A stretch of 64,000 nt of DNA, from positions 47,864,001-47,928,000 of the forward strand of contig NC_088679.1 of assembly GCF_950023065.1 (NCBI RefSeq), in the 5' to 3' direction. The notes under the pieces are model-generated. The model made no database searches, was not told where the DNA came from, and worked only from the letters and a program-made list of their open reading frames with translations. Source of the stretch: Planococcus citri. Taxonomy: Eukaryota; Arthropoda; Insecta; Hemiptera; Pseudococcidae. How positions within the stretch are numbered: the first letter of the stretch is position 1; the number at the start of each line of letters is the position of its first letter. Shown here piece after piece: positions 51,215-63,900 of this stretch. A program made the position numbers and the translations under genes.

Positions 51215-51825
51215 CAAAAATTTCTAATTGCTATAAATTGTCGCTTGTTTGCAAAACAAATTTTTCACTTTTTCCCCAAAAATTGTCCAAAAGTCTCTCG
51301 CTTTGTTTTTGAAAATTACCAAAAAGCCTCGCTTTTTTACTATAATTATCTTGAGTCTCACTTTCTGCCAACATTTTCCAAAACAAAACTCAAAATCAGT
51401 TCTTACCAAAAAGTCGCAAATTTTCACTTTTTTGACAAAAATTGCAAAAAGGTATCGTTAGGTATTTTGCCAGTAATTTCCAAAAAGTCGTGCTTTTTAC
51501 TAAATTTCTGCAAAATTTTGCTTTTTTCTGCTGAAAATTACGAAAAAGGTTCGCTTTTTGGCCACAAATTTCTCAAAAGTTTCATTTTTTTAAATCAGAA
51601 ATTGTCAAAAAAAACCCTGCGTCTTATTAAAATTGTTGGAATCTTGCTTTTCCATCCTGAAATTGCGAAAAACCGCAATTTTATGTCAAAAGTTGTCAAA
51701 AAATTTTGCTTTGTTATTAAAGTTGCGAAATAGTTTCACTTTTCTGACATGACAAAACTTTGGCAACTGTGTTATTTTTTTGCCAGTAAATTATTGCCAA
51801 AACGTTTTGCTTCTTACTAAAATAT
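51215..51825. repeat. Degenerate minisatellite, about 15 units of 30-40 bp
   Basis: Units of the form AAAATTGCCAAAAAGTCTCG followed by CTTTTTTACT recur about fifteen times with heavy divergence (for example near 51278, 51311, 51400, 51470, 51535, 51600 and 51690). Because the unit rarely makes a stop codon in one frame, it generates a 207-codon open frame (51110-51733) rich in Lys, Phe, Ser and Leu. That frame is a repeat artefact, not a gene. Confidence 0.8.
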
Positions 51826-52004
51826 AAACATCTCAGTAGAATTTCTCTGTTATATTTTAATTGGAAGGTTTATTGTTTCGTAATTTTTTTTTACATTTTC
51901 AATTGAAATTTTCTGGCTTTTTTGTATTTTTTTTTTTTTTTTGAAATTGAAATGTTTTGCTCATTTTGTACAACTTTTTTGGTTACTTCCCCCCTTTTAG
52001 ATGA
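51826..52004. other. Low-complexity AT DNA with a T15 run
   Basis: T-rich low-complexity sequence, with a T-run near 51928-51942, between two repeats. No gene. Confidence 0.6.
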
Positions 52005-52195
52005 TTCTAGAGTTTGCACGTACCTAAGTTTTGATTCGAAAACTGGAGGATCTGAAAATCTACTGAAGGCTCCAGAACGGTTCGAATTGAAAATAGTGTA
52101 CAAAACAAATTTCAGTTTTTCTAGGTAAATTTGGTAAAATTTTGATTTTCCTCCATTTTTGGCTCAAATTTGAATTTTTAAAAATACATCTGAAA
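52005..52195. repeat. Interspersed repeat, family B
   Basis: CTGGAGGATCTGAAAATC, then GAAGGCTCCAGAACGGTTCG, TTTCTAGGTAAATTTGGTAA and TTTTTGGCTCAAATTTGAAT occur in the same order as in the copy at 6395-6560. The two copies lie 46 kb apart, which supports a dispersed family. Ends are not sharply defined. Confidence 0.55.
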
Positions 52196-52899
52196 TTCTG
52201 GCTGATTGTGTATTTTGGGGTAACTCTGTTAATTCCCTTCTATCCGGTCCAAATAGTTTGGTGTCAGTGTCGGTTGGGATACTTTTCTTGTTAGTCTAAT
52301 TAACACTATAACTTTTTGACTGCTGAATGCGTAGCAAAGGTTAAAATGGTCCACAGCGTCCACAATGAAAGAAGTTTCAGATTGTAAACATTACTTTTTG
52401 AGCGACTTTTAGAACGTTACCAAGATGGTAAATTATCTGTTCGAAGAATATTTTCTGTAGTTGCACACGTATTTTTTGTCCATGTTTTGAATTAGTACAT
52501 TAACCACGACGATGGACAAAAAATCCACTTCACCTCAATCCTTGAATTTCTAGTGACATTTCCAAAAGTTGAGACGAAATATTCAAAATGATGCTTTAAA
52601 ACATTTCATATAAATCTGAAACACCACTCGTGCGCCAATTATGATGGACATTTGAGCTGTCGAAAAAGCCAGAAGAGCGGATTCCTACCCTTCCTCCTCT
52701 GCCCAAATAGTCACCTTAATACTTTCTTCTACATACTTATAGCTCAGAAAGTTTACTTAGGGTTGTAAATTCAATTCGAAAGATTACGATGCTTCAATTG
52801 ACATTTTCTTTAAAATGAAAGCTCATCATTATGTGAACTTGTATCAGTTGTAGTGTAGATCCTTATCACGTACCTCCCTGAGCTTAGGTACGTACGTAT
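52196..52899. other. Non-coding DNA
   Basis: No gene supported and no repeat recognised. Moderately balanced composition. Confidence 0.45.
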
Positions 52900-54080
52900 A
52901 ATGTACATTCACGAATCATATACCATTCCTACATTTTAATTGATCGCTGCACGCGGCTGTCTATAGAACGTCCTTTTATCAACTGTAAACAATCAATACG
53001 AGAGAAACTTTTATTATAAAAAACACCCGCCTATGTAGCATGTACGAATAGTTACGTCTGTATCGAAGCACATTATGCAAATGCGTCGACTCGAGTCGAA
53101 AAAAAAAATATTTTTTCGAATTCATCGATACAGTTTTTGCGAGAAACCGCAGCGGCAGCCCGGTCACTGGTCAGTGCTCATTGCTCGTACGTGTATACAA
53201 AATTCATCATTCGTAATCTGTTTAGTATATTTCGGTTTCATTAGCATAACAATGGTGACCAGTTATCTATTTCGAAAACTCGGCCAGTGATAATAAAACC
53301 AACAATAACAATCATATAATAACGCCAAATGATGTTTTCATAACGAATCGTACGCCAGCTAGGTGTATTATGTATACCTACATTGGTTCAGAAATTGAAA
53401 ATATAAAAAAACAGTTTACCGAAAACGGGTTCAAATGGATTGCAGCTAGTTATCCGCGTTAAATAAACATTTCATTCAACTCGACGTATAATTGGCATCT
53501 TTATACGGTTTATTTTTCCTAATAGCTTTATTTATTAATCCTTTGAAACGTTTTGTATTGATTACGAATTTTATACAATCGTTGTACGCGAAAAATAAAT
53601 AAATTCGGTCTATAATAAATAATAATAAATTATACTCATCTTTTGATAAATCGATATTGATGAATTACAAAACGAAAGCCCACTACAGAAGAAGAGAGGA
53701 AAAAGATACAAGTCGAATTTTTCGTATAGATGTTACTTTTTTAAAGCTAGGCCACTGGCCATGCAGCGTTGGAAAACATGCGCGTTTACGACGTATGATT
53801 GATAGATTTTAATGAAACATTTATTTGACGATCTTGGTGAAATGGTTATTTTTTATGATAAATCGGACCTCGTCACGTAGATCCGTAAATTTCATCGAGA
53901 ATAAATTAATGAAAAGAAAATTAAACTGGTGATAAGAGCGCGCCACTATGATACAATGAATGAAAATGCAGTAGCTACTAGCTAGGTATACGGTACAACA
54001 TCAATGGAGAATTTGACAGTAGCATCCTTAACTTTGGAATACAATAACCAATAGCGGCTTTGTTGGGTGCCTTCATCGGT
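52900..54080. promoter_or_regulatory. CpG-richer, TAAT-rich block, candidate regulatory DNA
   Basis: CG-containing words (CGCTGCACGCGGCTG near 52945; GCGTCGACTCGAGTCG near 53082; AACCGCAGCGGCAGCCCGG near 53144) alternate with TAAT-rich stretches (ATAATAAATAATAATAAATT near 53611). Small opposing frames near 52979-53290 have no known domain. The mix is typical of developmental enhancers, but there is no direct proof. Confidence 0.2.
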
Positions 54081-57000
54081 CGTTTCTTATCGTTAATACA
54101 TGACTAAGTAAAAAAACGCAGTTTGTATTGTTAAATAAAGAGATTGGTATCAGAAATGTCTTAAGTAAACTTCAAATAATGAGCATATAAGTATACGCAA
54201 ACCGATTCAATGGAGGTAACGAGGATGTACTGTGATACTCATACCAACCTATAAGTTTTTATCTCATTTACCTATGCGGTTTGTAGTCTTGATGTATTTG
54301 TTTTATGTGCATAAAACATGTACATGGAGATTATCGTGTGATATTGAATGTACGCGCTACGCGAGGATGTCCGCTTGAAAAGTGATATGGGTATATGTGG
54401 ATCACAGTAGAAGGTGTATAGGTTAAAAAAAATAATCTGTGGCATGTGTCTATATAAAATCTACCGACAAGCTATTGTACAGTGACTGTTTTTGTTATCG
54501 TTTGTTAAGAAATGAAAATATCCCTTTTGGATCCGGAGATGAACCGAAGCATAAAATTCTGTTGAAGTTTCCTCGTATTCTTAACGCGAATTTCATGCCT
54601 GCTTCTTGAAATTGTCAAGTGAGAGAAGTGAATTTGACCTGGAGCAAAGGCGTACGTATTGTAAAAGTGAGGCGAAATGAATAATTTTGGCGAATGAGGA
54701 AATGAGCGGATGAGCTATTGAATTACTTCAGTGTATGTAAGTAGGTGAAAATATTCTCACATCACAGTGAAGAGTTCATCTCTCACGAGGGATGAGGGAA
54801 CGGTCGGAAGTTATTTTCAGACTGACTGATAACGAAACCATGTATACTTACTTCGTAATTAGTGTACGAAAGATGATAGGTACCTACCTATTTAATTTTT
54901 CTAAAATGATTGCCAATTGTTTAAGAATTTAGAAGAATGAAAATTTACGGTGCATGTGGCTGCCAATTCAACTTCTGAAGGCAAAAAATAAGTGATAATC
55001 TATTTTCAAAATTGAAGAAGCTATATTTATTTAGGATTTTAGGCTCATATTTTAATAACTTTACTGGCTGTAACTTCGTTAATTTTGAAGAATAGGCCAT
55101 TTTTGATTTTTACAGTAAGTACCTACCTGTACCTGCTATTGCTCTCCATCAAAATTCACGCCAGAATTGATGTTCATAACCAACCAAATTTGTTGAAGAT
55201 ATCTGTAATTCTTTCATTTTTAGATACAAGTCATTTCAGTAGGGAACTTTTTTCTGTGAGTCTGCAAAAGCCATGCCATGGTTCAGTTCATGCTTGAAAT
55301 TTTCATTTTTGAATGCACCTTCGATTTCCCATTAGGCAATTTAAGAAAACTCGAATATAGGATGGCACACGACACGTTATGTTACCCCTTTAAGTAAAAT
55401 TTAATGCACTGGACAAAGTTTTGTTCTGATCGGTGATGATTACTTCTTGGCATTTCCTTGTCAGGTGAAATTTCTTCGAAGAAAAATAATTATATTCGTA
55501 TGTATGTTGAAAAAAATCATCTCAGGTTTCTTCTTAAGGAAAGAATTTTATTGACATTTCAACGAAATAGCCAACATGGGACTGCTTTCTGAATTTTCGT
55601 CAGACATTTAAAAACTTGAAGAAATGAACACTTCATGAAATTTTCATTTACGTTATAAAGTAGACTTTTAGGCATAAAATTTGCTTTTTAAATATGTACC
55701 TACTTGCAAAAATTAATGAATTGATAAAATTATGTCAAACTTTCAAAAATGTCTTTTTAATATTTTTTCAGATTTTTTTTAAAAATTGGAATTCTTAACA
55801 TTGAGTTAACTTGAGCGAAAAATATATTCATCTTCGTTTTTTTCATTTTTTGATCGAGGACGTCGAGAAAACAGGCAAAATATAGGCAATTCGACTTGGG
55901 CTTCGGTTTCTGAAGGAGCTGAAAAATGATGGACCTCACTGACCTCAGATGAGCTAATTTTAGAGAGTCAAAATGACATTTGCTTCAGGAATATTTTAGC
56001 TCTCCATGGAAAACAAGTTACCTATGTCAATTTTTTCATTTACCCCATATTTTCAGGAAGTTTATTGTTAAACTTTTAAGATTACCTTTAAATCCAAATT
56101 TTTATTTGTCTCAGTGTCACCTTACCATGTATGTACTTCAAACTCTTTTCTTCATTTTGTCATTTTATTTTGCAATATGACCTTTTTTTTTTTCATTGAA
56201 AGTTCAGTTTTTCAATTTCAGTTATGTAAACCAAGTCCATGGTTCTCACAACACATCGAATTTGAAAGGGCTTCAAGTTTTTGTGATTGTCATTCGATCT
56301 AGAGAATTTCAAAAGGATAAGAGAACGTTATTTTGTGAAAATGACTTTTTTTAAATTCCAAAAATTGAATTAAAAATCGTGAAAATTTGTACCAAGAATA
56401 CCAAGATCCAAGTACATTTACCTATATCGCTCTTGATAAGTATCTTCATTCTTCAATATATACCTGGTATACGATTCAAGATCGGTAGTATGAATGTTGC
56501 CTGGTTGGATTGAATTGTAATCTAGACGAATAACGAAGAGTACGAGTTAGGCGAGGAAGTAGCATTTTAAAGATATAATTTGTTATACCGTTGATGGACA
56601 GCCTTCTTATATTTCAAAGCTGGATGTGATCAGGCCTAATTATATTTTCGGTTCGTTTTGTTCCCTCTGGTCGAATGTATTAAACAGAATAAAAAGTTTA
56701 ATATTATATACGGAATCACTTTATACCAAGTATGAGATGGAGCTCTAGTGCGTCTAAGTATACGAAGAAGAGATGAAAAAAAAAGGTAGAGGAAAAAGTT
56801 CAACAGCACCTGTTGAAGCTGTCAGTTGTAAAATAGTCGAAAAAGCTATGGTATCAATTTGTCGAGTAATTGGATCGTAGGTAGGTACACGGCAGCGAGA
56901 AAGATTTAAATTGCTCGTGAATTGAAAAACGTATGGATAAAATTAATGATCGTATTGTGGCCTAGTCGTTGATTTTCGTTTCCACTGATGTCGCAAAATT

Positions 57001-57974
57001 GTATGAAAAATTAAATACCTACCTACATAGAAACATCCTAATAAAATTTCACTGTCATCATCGGTATTAATTGGGCCAACCTTGGGGCATATCCCAATGG
57101 CAAGGGTAAATGTTTAAAGGTGCAAGCAGCGTGTAATTAGCACGCATATGATACAAACAGAATAATGTATCTACACGTATATAAATAGGGCCGGACAATA
57201 CGGTTTTAAAGCGCTGGGCTCTATTGAAATATAGCTTCTAAAAATTTATCATTCAATTAATATTTCTCTCTTCTTATTATTAATAAAAAGCACGCGCCAA
57301 ATCTACACCTTTTTCACGGCGGAATAGTCGTACCGCTTGTCACGATCTTAAACTCCATTACCACAAGTCAGTAGCTACTTCTCCTAGTCCTAATCCCATA
57401 TGGTTTGTAGCACATTTTGTATAAACTGAGCGTACATTGACGTGCGCTCTGTTAATGGAAAGCATTATGTTAGCGCAATACTCTACTCCGTTACTTCAAA
57501 GATGGTCTCTGTATTTTAAAAAGATACCAAAACGACGGTCAGTTTGAATTATTATCTCGTTTGGGATTGCTGCAGTGGGTTTCAAATATAGGATCTTACT
57601 TAATTTTTCAACATTGGCTATTAAAATTTTGAACTCAGGTATGGTCTGTTTTGACAGCGGAAATATATTAGGCATATACCTATTTGTTGCATGCGCAGAT
57701 AGGTACTTTTGTGTCTTTCTTTTATGAATGTATTTAGCTGAATTTTTCCTGTTTGTTTGTGTGTATGGGTATTTGTAGGACTTCTGTAAAAAAATTTTTT
57801 GAATTTTAAAATTCAGTATTAGTTATTGTTCTTTATTTGAGAATCTAACCCTCTTCATTATTTGAAAATGATGAAATTCATTGACAAGTTTGATTTCATG
57901 ACTTTATAAATTCAGAATTCACATTTTAAGATACTATTGATACTCTTAGGTTTGTTATAACTCAAAAGAGCTTA
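54081..57974. other. Non-coding AT-rich DNA
   Basis: No gene supported; frames are 60-70 codons without motifs. TAGGTA words occur as elsewhere (palindromic ATAGGTACCTACCTAT near 54877). Confidence 0.55.
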
Positions 57975-58215
57975 CTTACAAGGGAACCCTCCCATATTAT
58001 AATCTCCGATTTGAATGAAACTTATACTAGTGGAAAGAGGACCTCAAAAAACTCCCATCCCCCAATTTCCAGCTGCTGAAGTTGATTTTTCTATTTTTGG
58101 CGTTCAGTCAGAAAATATAATTTTTTACTGTTTTTTCTCATGTTTTCTGTGAATACAAAAAATGGCCGTTCCTCCCTACCCCATGAATTTCAGCAGCTGA
58201 AATTTTGGCCCAAGG
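57975..58215. repeat. Family A repeat with inverted inner motif
   Basis: TTACAAGGGAACCCTCCC (near 57976), CTCCGATTTGAATGAAAC, GTGGAAAGAGGACCTC and CAATTTCCAGCTGCTGAAGT (near 58063) match the family A order. The inverted AATTTCAGCAGCTGAAATTT near 58186 supplies a facing arm. It is a shorter, diverged relative of the 18764 foldback element. Confidence 0.6.
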
Positions 58216-58479
58216 GTCTATGCTTGATACGTACTTAATTGACTTATAGTACCGTCGTCGGCCAGATCTGGAATTATCATCAGCGAAATCGAATTTTCGA
58301 CGGTATAGAGTGATTTTCAAGCACTTGGGATTCAAAATTCATTTCTGTGGATGGTCTTTAATTGGTACGAGTAAGTAAAAATTTGGCCGATGGCCGATTT
58401 TGAACAATTTTTCAATTTCTTTTAAAATCATAATAGAATTGAAATGAGCTTTCAATTTCGATTTTTTTTTTTGTTGAAA
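58216..58479. other. Non-coding DNA
   Basis: Short AT-rich stretch between repeats. No gene supported. Confidence 0.5.
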
Positions 58480-58720
58480 TTTTGTATTAATTTCTGGATA
58501 GTTCATGAGTGACCCAACATTTCGAATTGATTTCCACACAGTAATGGGATGAGTTGCTAATTTTGAATCCATTTCTGAATGGTTTTGATCTAAGTTCTAG
58601 ACAATTGATTGAGATGAGGATAATTTTTTCATTTTGAAATTGATATCAAGGCCATGTTTGAATTATTTTCCAAGTTTAATCTGATTTCGGGATGTATTGA
58701 AATGTATTTCCAATTTAGCA
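58480..58720. repeat. Degenerate ATTTC/GGATG-type repeat
   Basis: Loose recurrences of an AATTTCTGGATG-like phrase (TTAATTTCTGGATAG near 58488; GAATTGATTTCC near 58522; GAATCCATTTCTGAATGG near 58566; CTGATTTCGGGATG near 58681), spaced about 35-110 bp, suggest an eroded tandem repeat. Tentative. Confidence 0.25.
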
Positions 58721-60275
58721 ATTTTGATTCTTTTCGATGATTTCAGCATAAATATCATTTTCTATGTTTCCAGTGAAGTAATTTTAAATATATTTTCGAA
58801 GGGGTTCAATCGATTTTTTAATACCCAAATTCTGGAATAGATTCAAGATTTTGATTTGAATTGATTTTAAAATAATTTTGCATAATTTCTCTTTTTAAAT
58901 CAATTTTTAGAGGATGTCGATTTTCCATCAGTAAAGGTATTCATGCTGGAAGTCAAAATTGTAAGTAGGTATGTGACTCCAAAATTTATTTTGAGAAATT
59001 CGCGTTGCCGCCTGAATTATAAATGTAGGCTGCCTATTTTCATCAAACTCCAAAATCAAAGATTGTTGATGTTGCCAGATTTTGTATACTTAAATAAACA
59101 AGAACTTTCAATTTCTGCCGCATTTCAACAAAAAGTCAACAAAACTGTACTATTATGGGACGAATGATAAAATGTGAAAAGATGGTATTACTCAACCTGA
59201 TGTTTGAATGTGATGAATGAGCTGGAAATAAGCGAAGTTTGAAAAAATTCCTTTTACATGTTTTGAAGTTTATCTAGCACTAATGTACCTAATTATTAAA
59301 ATTCAAAATCAGTGAAAAGTTCGAAAAAAATACATATAAGCGATTCTAGGATGATTTTCAGCTTTTTATTGATCATTTCAGGGTGAACTTGTGATTTTCC
59401 GAAGAATTGCCATTTTGGTCTGCTTGTGTATTTTGTGAAAATTCAATGTTTCTTGTTTCAAGTACGATTTCAAGACAAGATTTCCCACTAGAAAAACACG
59501 AATTTCGTTTTCCTTGATAAAATTTGTTCTATGTGATTTCAGAGACTTGCCTCTATGGTCTCTCTCTCTTCTCTACTTGCAACTATGCCTATGTCAATAG
59601 AAAAAAGTTCAAATACTCAGTTAGCCCTTACGACGCTGAAAAGCTGCGATCATGTTTAACGAATACATACGATTCGATGGTCAATAAATGAGGTACATAT
59701 TTACGATAACCGAATACTTTGTATCTTGTACAGAGTACAGAGATGACCATAGCTTTTTGGAACCACTTTTTCGAAGCTCTGTTATCTTTCACTAATGATC
59801 TACTTACTAACCGCCTTTAAAGAAAGACCTCACTATTGTATTGTCTTTTTATAGCACGTTTTTGAATTATTCGGTACGCGAGCGATGGTTATATTATAGG
59901 TACTAGTTATTCGTCCGTTTATATTGAATGGTATACCTATAGGTACTATGGTGAGGTACTGGAGAGATATTACGAGAAACAGTGGCGTGTATATCATGTA
60001 AAACTTTCGCAGGTGATAACTTAATAAACGAATGAACATAATTAAAGTAGCATTTCAAATACTTAGATGGCAAAAGATTCGAGTTTAATTAATCATCTTA
60101 TATAGCATCTCGCACGGTACCTACATTGAATGAGAAAACTGTAGAATGGTATCTAACGATGATTTATTAGGAGGAGGATTTGTTTACAAAAATATAAGAA
60201 AAGAGGTACGTAGGGCTAGGCAAAAAATACCCGCAATTAGTCGACATTCCACGTGTTTATGGTGCGCGAACATTG
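58721..60275. other. Non-coding DNA
   Basis: No gene supported. Frames up to 74 codons (plus, 58943-59167) carry no known motif. A short CT run lies near 59560-59575. Confidence 0.5.
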
Positions 60276-60973
60276 ATATGAGGAGGTGGATAGCAAAACG
60301 CAATAACTCCATTTTTGGTTTTTTTGGGAAATTAGGAAAAATTGTCAGGAGGGGAAGGGTGGGGGGTCGAGTTCCGAAATTGGTGTCAAATGAAAGGGGA
60401 AGGTGCCACAAATAAAATTTCCACTCAATTTCAAAATTTCGGTCACCTGGGTAAGCACAGTGAGGAAAAGAAAAAAAAGTTATTGCGTTTTGAACGCAAA
60501 ATTTTTTTTTGGTGTTTTTCTGCAAAAAAACGTATTTTTTATTTGAAAAAATTGATGTTTAATCGAGAATTTTCGATAATAAACAATTAAAAAACTGGAA
60601 TGTGAAATTCAAACAATTCCTGTGTGTGATATGGCATTCAGAGAGTGGCAACGAAAGCACCATTTTTTTAAGTAACTCTTACCCAACGATTTTCAGTACC
60701 CACCCGATGAAAAAAAACAGTGTTACCACATCTGCGCAACCGAAATGTATAAAAAGTAGTGGAGTTATTGCGTTTTGCAAACAAAATCTCATTTTTCAGT
60801 GCATTTAGCTCTAAAATCAGACTTGTTTTCCTCGATTGCACTATGATATTCAACTGATGGACAAAATCTGACACCGGGAATGGATTCACCGTTGAATTTT
60901 ACATAAGGATAGATATCAAACTCAATTTTCGTAATTTTGGAGTTATTGCGTTTTGCTATCCACCTCCTCATAT
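60276..60973. mobile_element. 698-bp MITE with perfect 35-bp terminal inverted repeats at TA
   Basis: Ends 60276-60310 and 60939-60973 are perfect reverse complements. Inside a bordering TA the left end reads TGAGGAGGTGGATAGCAAAA and continues CGCAATAACTCC. The word GTTATTGCGTTTTG is repeated inside (near 60479, with a complete GGAGTTATTGCGTTTTGCAA near 60762). Both flanks show TA directly outside TGAGGAGG, consistent with Tc1/mariner-type TA duplication. Frames inside (60146-60415, 60342-60590, 60668-60977) are by-products: the two terminal repeats encode the same nonsense peptide on opposite strands. No transposase. Confidence 0.85.
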
Positions 60974-63900
60974 ACAATTCGCGTGTAAATCACTTAACAA
61001 TTTTAGAAGATTTAGTTTCTTGCTTGATTTAAGATTATTTAATCTTTACGGATCATTTAGAAGGATTAGTGAGGTAAAGTAAAAGAGATAAGGGTGAGTC
61101 CGCAATAATTTTGATGCGACACCCTAAAGCACTTGTTGACGGCAAATCTACTTCACACAATATCCACCCTTCACGGGAAATATAATGTAATAACGTCCTT
61201 TACCAAGTTTATAAAGTTCTTGTTCACCTTGGCGTTGTACAGCTTTTCCTATTATTATTTCTGATAGATCTTTACAACTGTTCGCCGGCGTTTCGCCAAG
61301 TATGTGGTCAGGCCATAGAGTTATTAAACTGCGCTCGGACATGTCTGCTTTTGACAGTTTATTATATTTTCTTCATCGCTTCTTGTATATGTATTTATTC
61401 GAATCTGCCCTCGTTGTCGATCTGTACTTATTCTTAAGCGTTGAATTTTCACGTGTTTTTGATCATGTAGGTATAATTTGATCGTTCAACAATCCATATA
61501 AGAAAAGAGATTTTCCAATTCGGTGCCTGTGTATTTTTTTTAAAGTGCTCAAATGCAAAATTCCATGTGTAGGCACCATTGTGCTAATAAGTATACGTAA
61601 TAGCCCGGAGTTTTCGTTCCATACTGCTGATTCTTTTCTCTGCTTCCATTAGATGAAATTTTTAATTATTGCTTTAAAAATCACACTTACTTATGCATTA
61701 TTAATTACATTGTTTACTTAGTGAAAATGTTAGAGTACTTGTTGAGTGCGTGAAAGATATTTATCAAAATGTGAAGATTCGCCATCATGGTTATGATTTT
61801 CCTGTAAGTTCTCATCGCCATCATATAAATACATACAAAACGAAGAATGGACTGAATTAAATATAAAACTTGGTACAACGAGGGCCTATAGTTTTTTTGC
61901 TGAGTAACTTATCATTCCATCGAAAACGATTTGGAAAAAACGACGGAAAAAAATAAAAGAAAAGAATTGTTTATATAAAACATTAAAAGTTTTATACAAT
62001 ACGAGTTATTTCAACAATAATGCAGCAATGCTCAGAAGAGTTATCACTTAGAAGAAATCTTTATAGGTAGGTAATAGGTATGTTGTAGTTTTGCTGCCGC
62101 TACCTTCTTTTGGCAGCTACAACAATTTCATTTAGCGAGATGAATTCTCGCCAGAGGTAAACATTAACACTTTCCCTTTTCTTCGCCTTCGCCAGCGGTA
62201 CTACGGGTGTAATATTCTCGTATTACCATACCAGATGTAATTCTGCTCCTGATGTATGTACTATACATAGGAACGTATAGGTACAATCACTCAATCATTA
62301 TGATTAACCACCAAAGAGCAGTACCGACAACAATACAGATTTTACCATCTGTAGTACTAATAAGAACGGTACGTAAACTCTATATCAGAACATGGATATT
62401 TGCTTTGATTGAGCTATCAGTCACTGTTCAGTTAAGTGTGAACATAATATATAGGCCTATCATTAGCGGCTCAACTTGCCTTCTCTGTACGCTCATTACC
62501 TCTTCTAATGTTGCTAAGCATTACAACAACAAAATAATTTATTAACACGTTAACAAATTACTTCATTATTTTAAAGTTGGTTTCTACCTTTAATAAGATG
62601 TCACGCTGCACATCTTATTACCTATTTCTTTTAGTACTTTTGGTTAGTTACCTACAAAGTTCGTAGAGCACCATGGTCGGTACATCTATAGAAGAACTTT
62701 ACTTATACTGCCCGTATAGCTGAGGCTAAGGTACCTGCGTACCTATATTGTGTATTATTTTGATTATACAGGGTGATTTCAAGTTTCTATAGTCGTGAAA
62801 TTGAACATTTACTTAATGGACGTACGGTGTCCGCTTGGATAGGTTTAATTAAAATCATATCTACTCGCTACAGGGTTAAATTTTATGAACAATGCGTTAG
62901 ATGCGAGAAATTCATAGAACAAGTGTTTTAAATTAATTTTACATGAGAGATTGTGACAAGATAAGTAATTTGATTTCGACCTTTTGTTTTTTCTTGTTCT
63001 AATTAATTCAATTTGGTTACTCGAAGACAGATTTTTGAAATGAGAGTTTGATAGAGTGAAGGACTGTCGTAAGTATATAAAATGGTCAGTGTGATTAGCA
63101 AAATATAAGAATTTCTATGTTACGACGCCTATTTAATCATAGTGAGGTAGACTTGACCGAAATTTAAGCTTTCTTCATTCGCTTCTTTGCCCTTTACATT
63201 CAATTTTCGTCCTCAATTTGATCAAATTCAAAATTTTCAAATAGCAGAGAGTTTCGAAATTCCGAAAATGGAAACGTAAACGAAAATATCTACGACGAGT
63301 AGCTAATAGCTACGTGCTTTCAGTGCTTTGAATTGACTTTATACACTTTCAATAGAGCAATTTTTTTTGCATTTTTAGGTTTTTCCCTTCAGTTTAGCCA
63401 AATTTTGATCTTATCTCAAAAAATGGACGAGATTTGAATTTTCAAACATTTTTAAAAGTAGATACCTATTTTAACCGTTGAAGATCAAAGTTGGTTTAGT
63501 TGACAAAATTTCATAATTTCGGCATTTCTGACATAACATTGAAATTTTCCAGAGGCCTTCTGTCAAATACCGCGAAAAATGAAAAAATTGTTTTTAAAAA
63601 TATGAAAGTTCACGAAAAAAAGTGATGGATATCCGCATGAAAATATTTACCGACGTTAACAAAAATTCACCTTTTTCCTCCCCCTCCCTCCCACCTATAG
63701 AAATGAAAGTCAATATTAGTGCATATACCTACTGCAGTGCATATACCTTACCTTCTTGTTTATTTCACTTGAATCCCACAGCGAAAATTGCTGATTTAGG
63801 TACAATGTATCTTCTCTCGAAGTATACTCTCTCTTGTCTACTTCTGACTGTCCCGACAGTTCAGTCGTTCAAATGGTCTTGCAAAAGTTCTACTTTTAGA

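Noticed and set aside
51110..51733. 207-codon plus-strand open frame
   Set aside because: It is explained by the degenerate minisatellite whose units avoid stops in this frame.
60146..60977. Frames sharing RRWIAKRNNS
   Set aside because: The shared peptide is encoded by the 35-bp terminal inverted repeats of a MITE.
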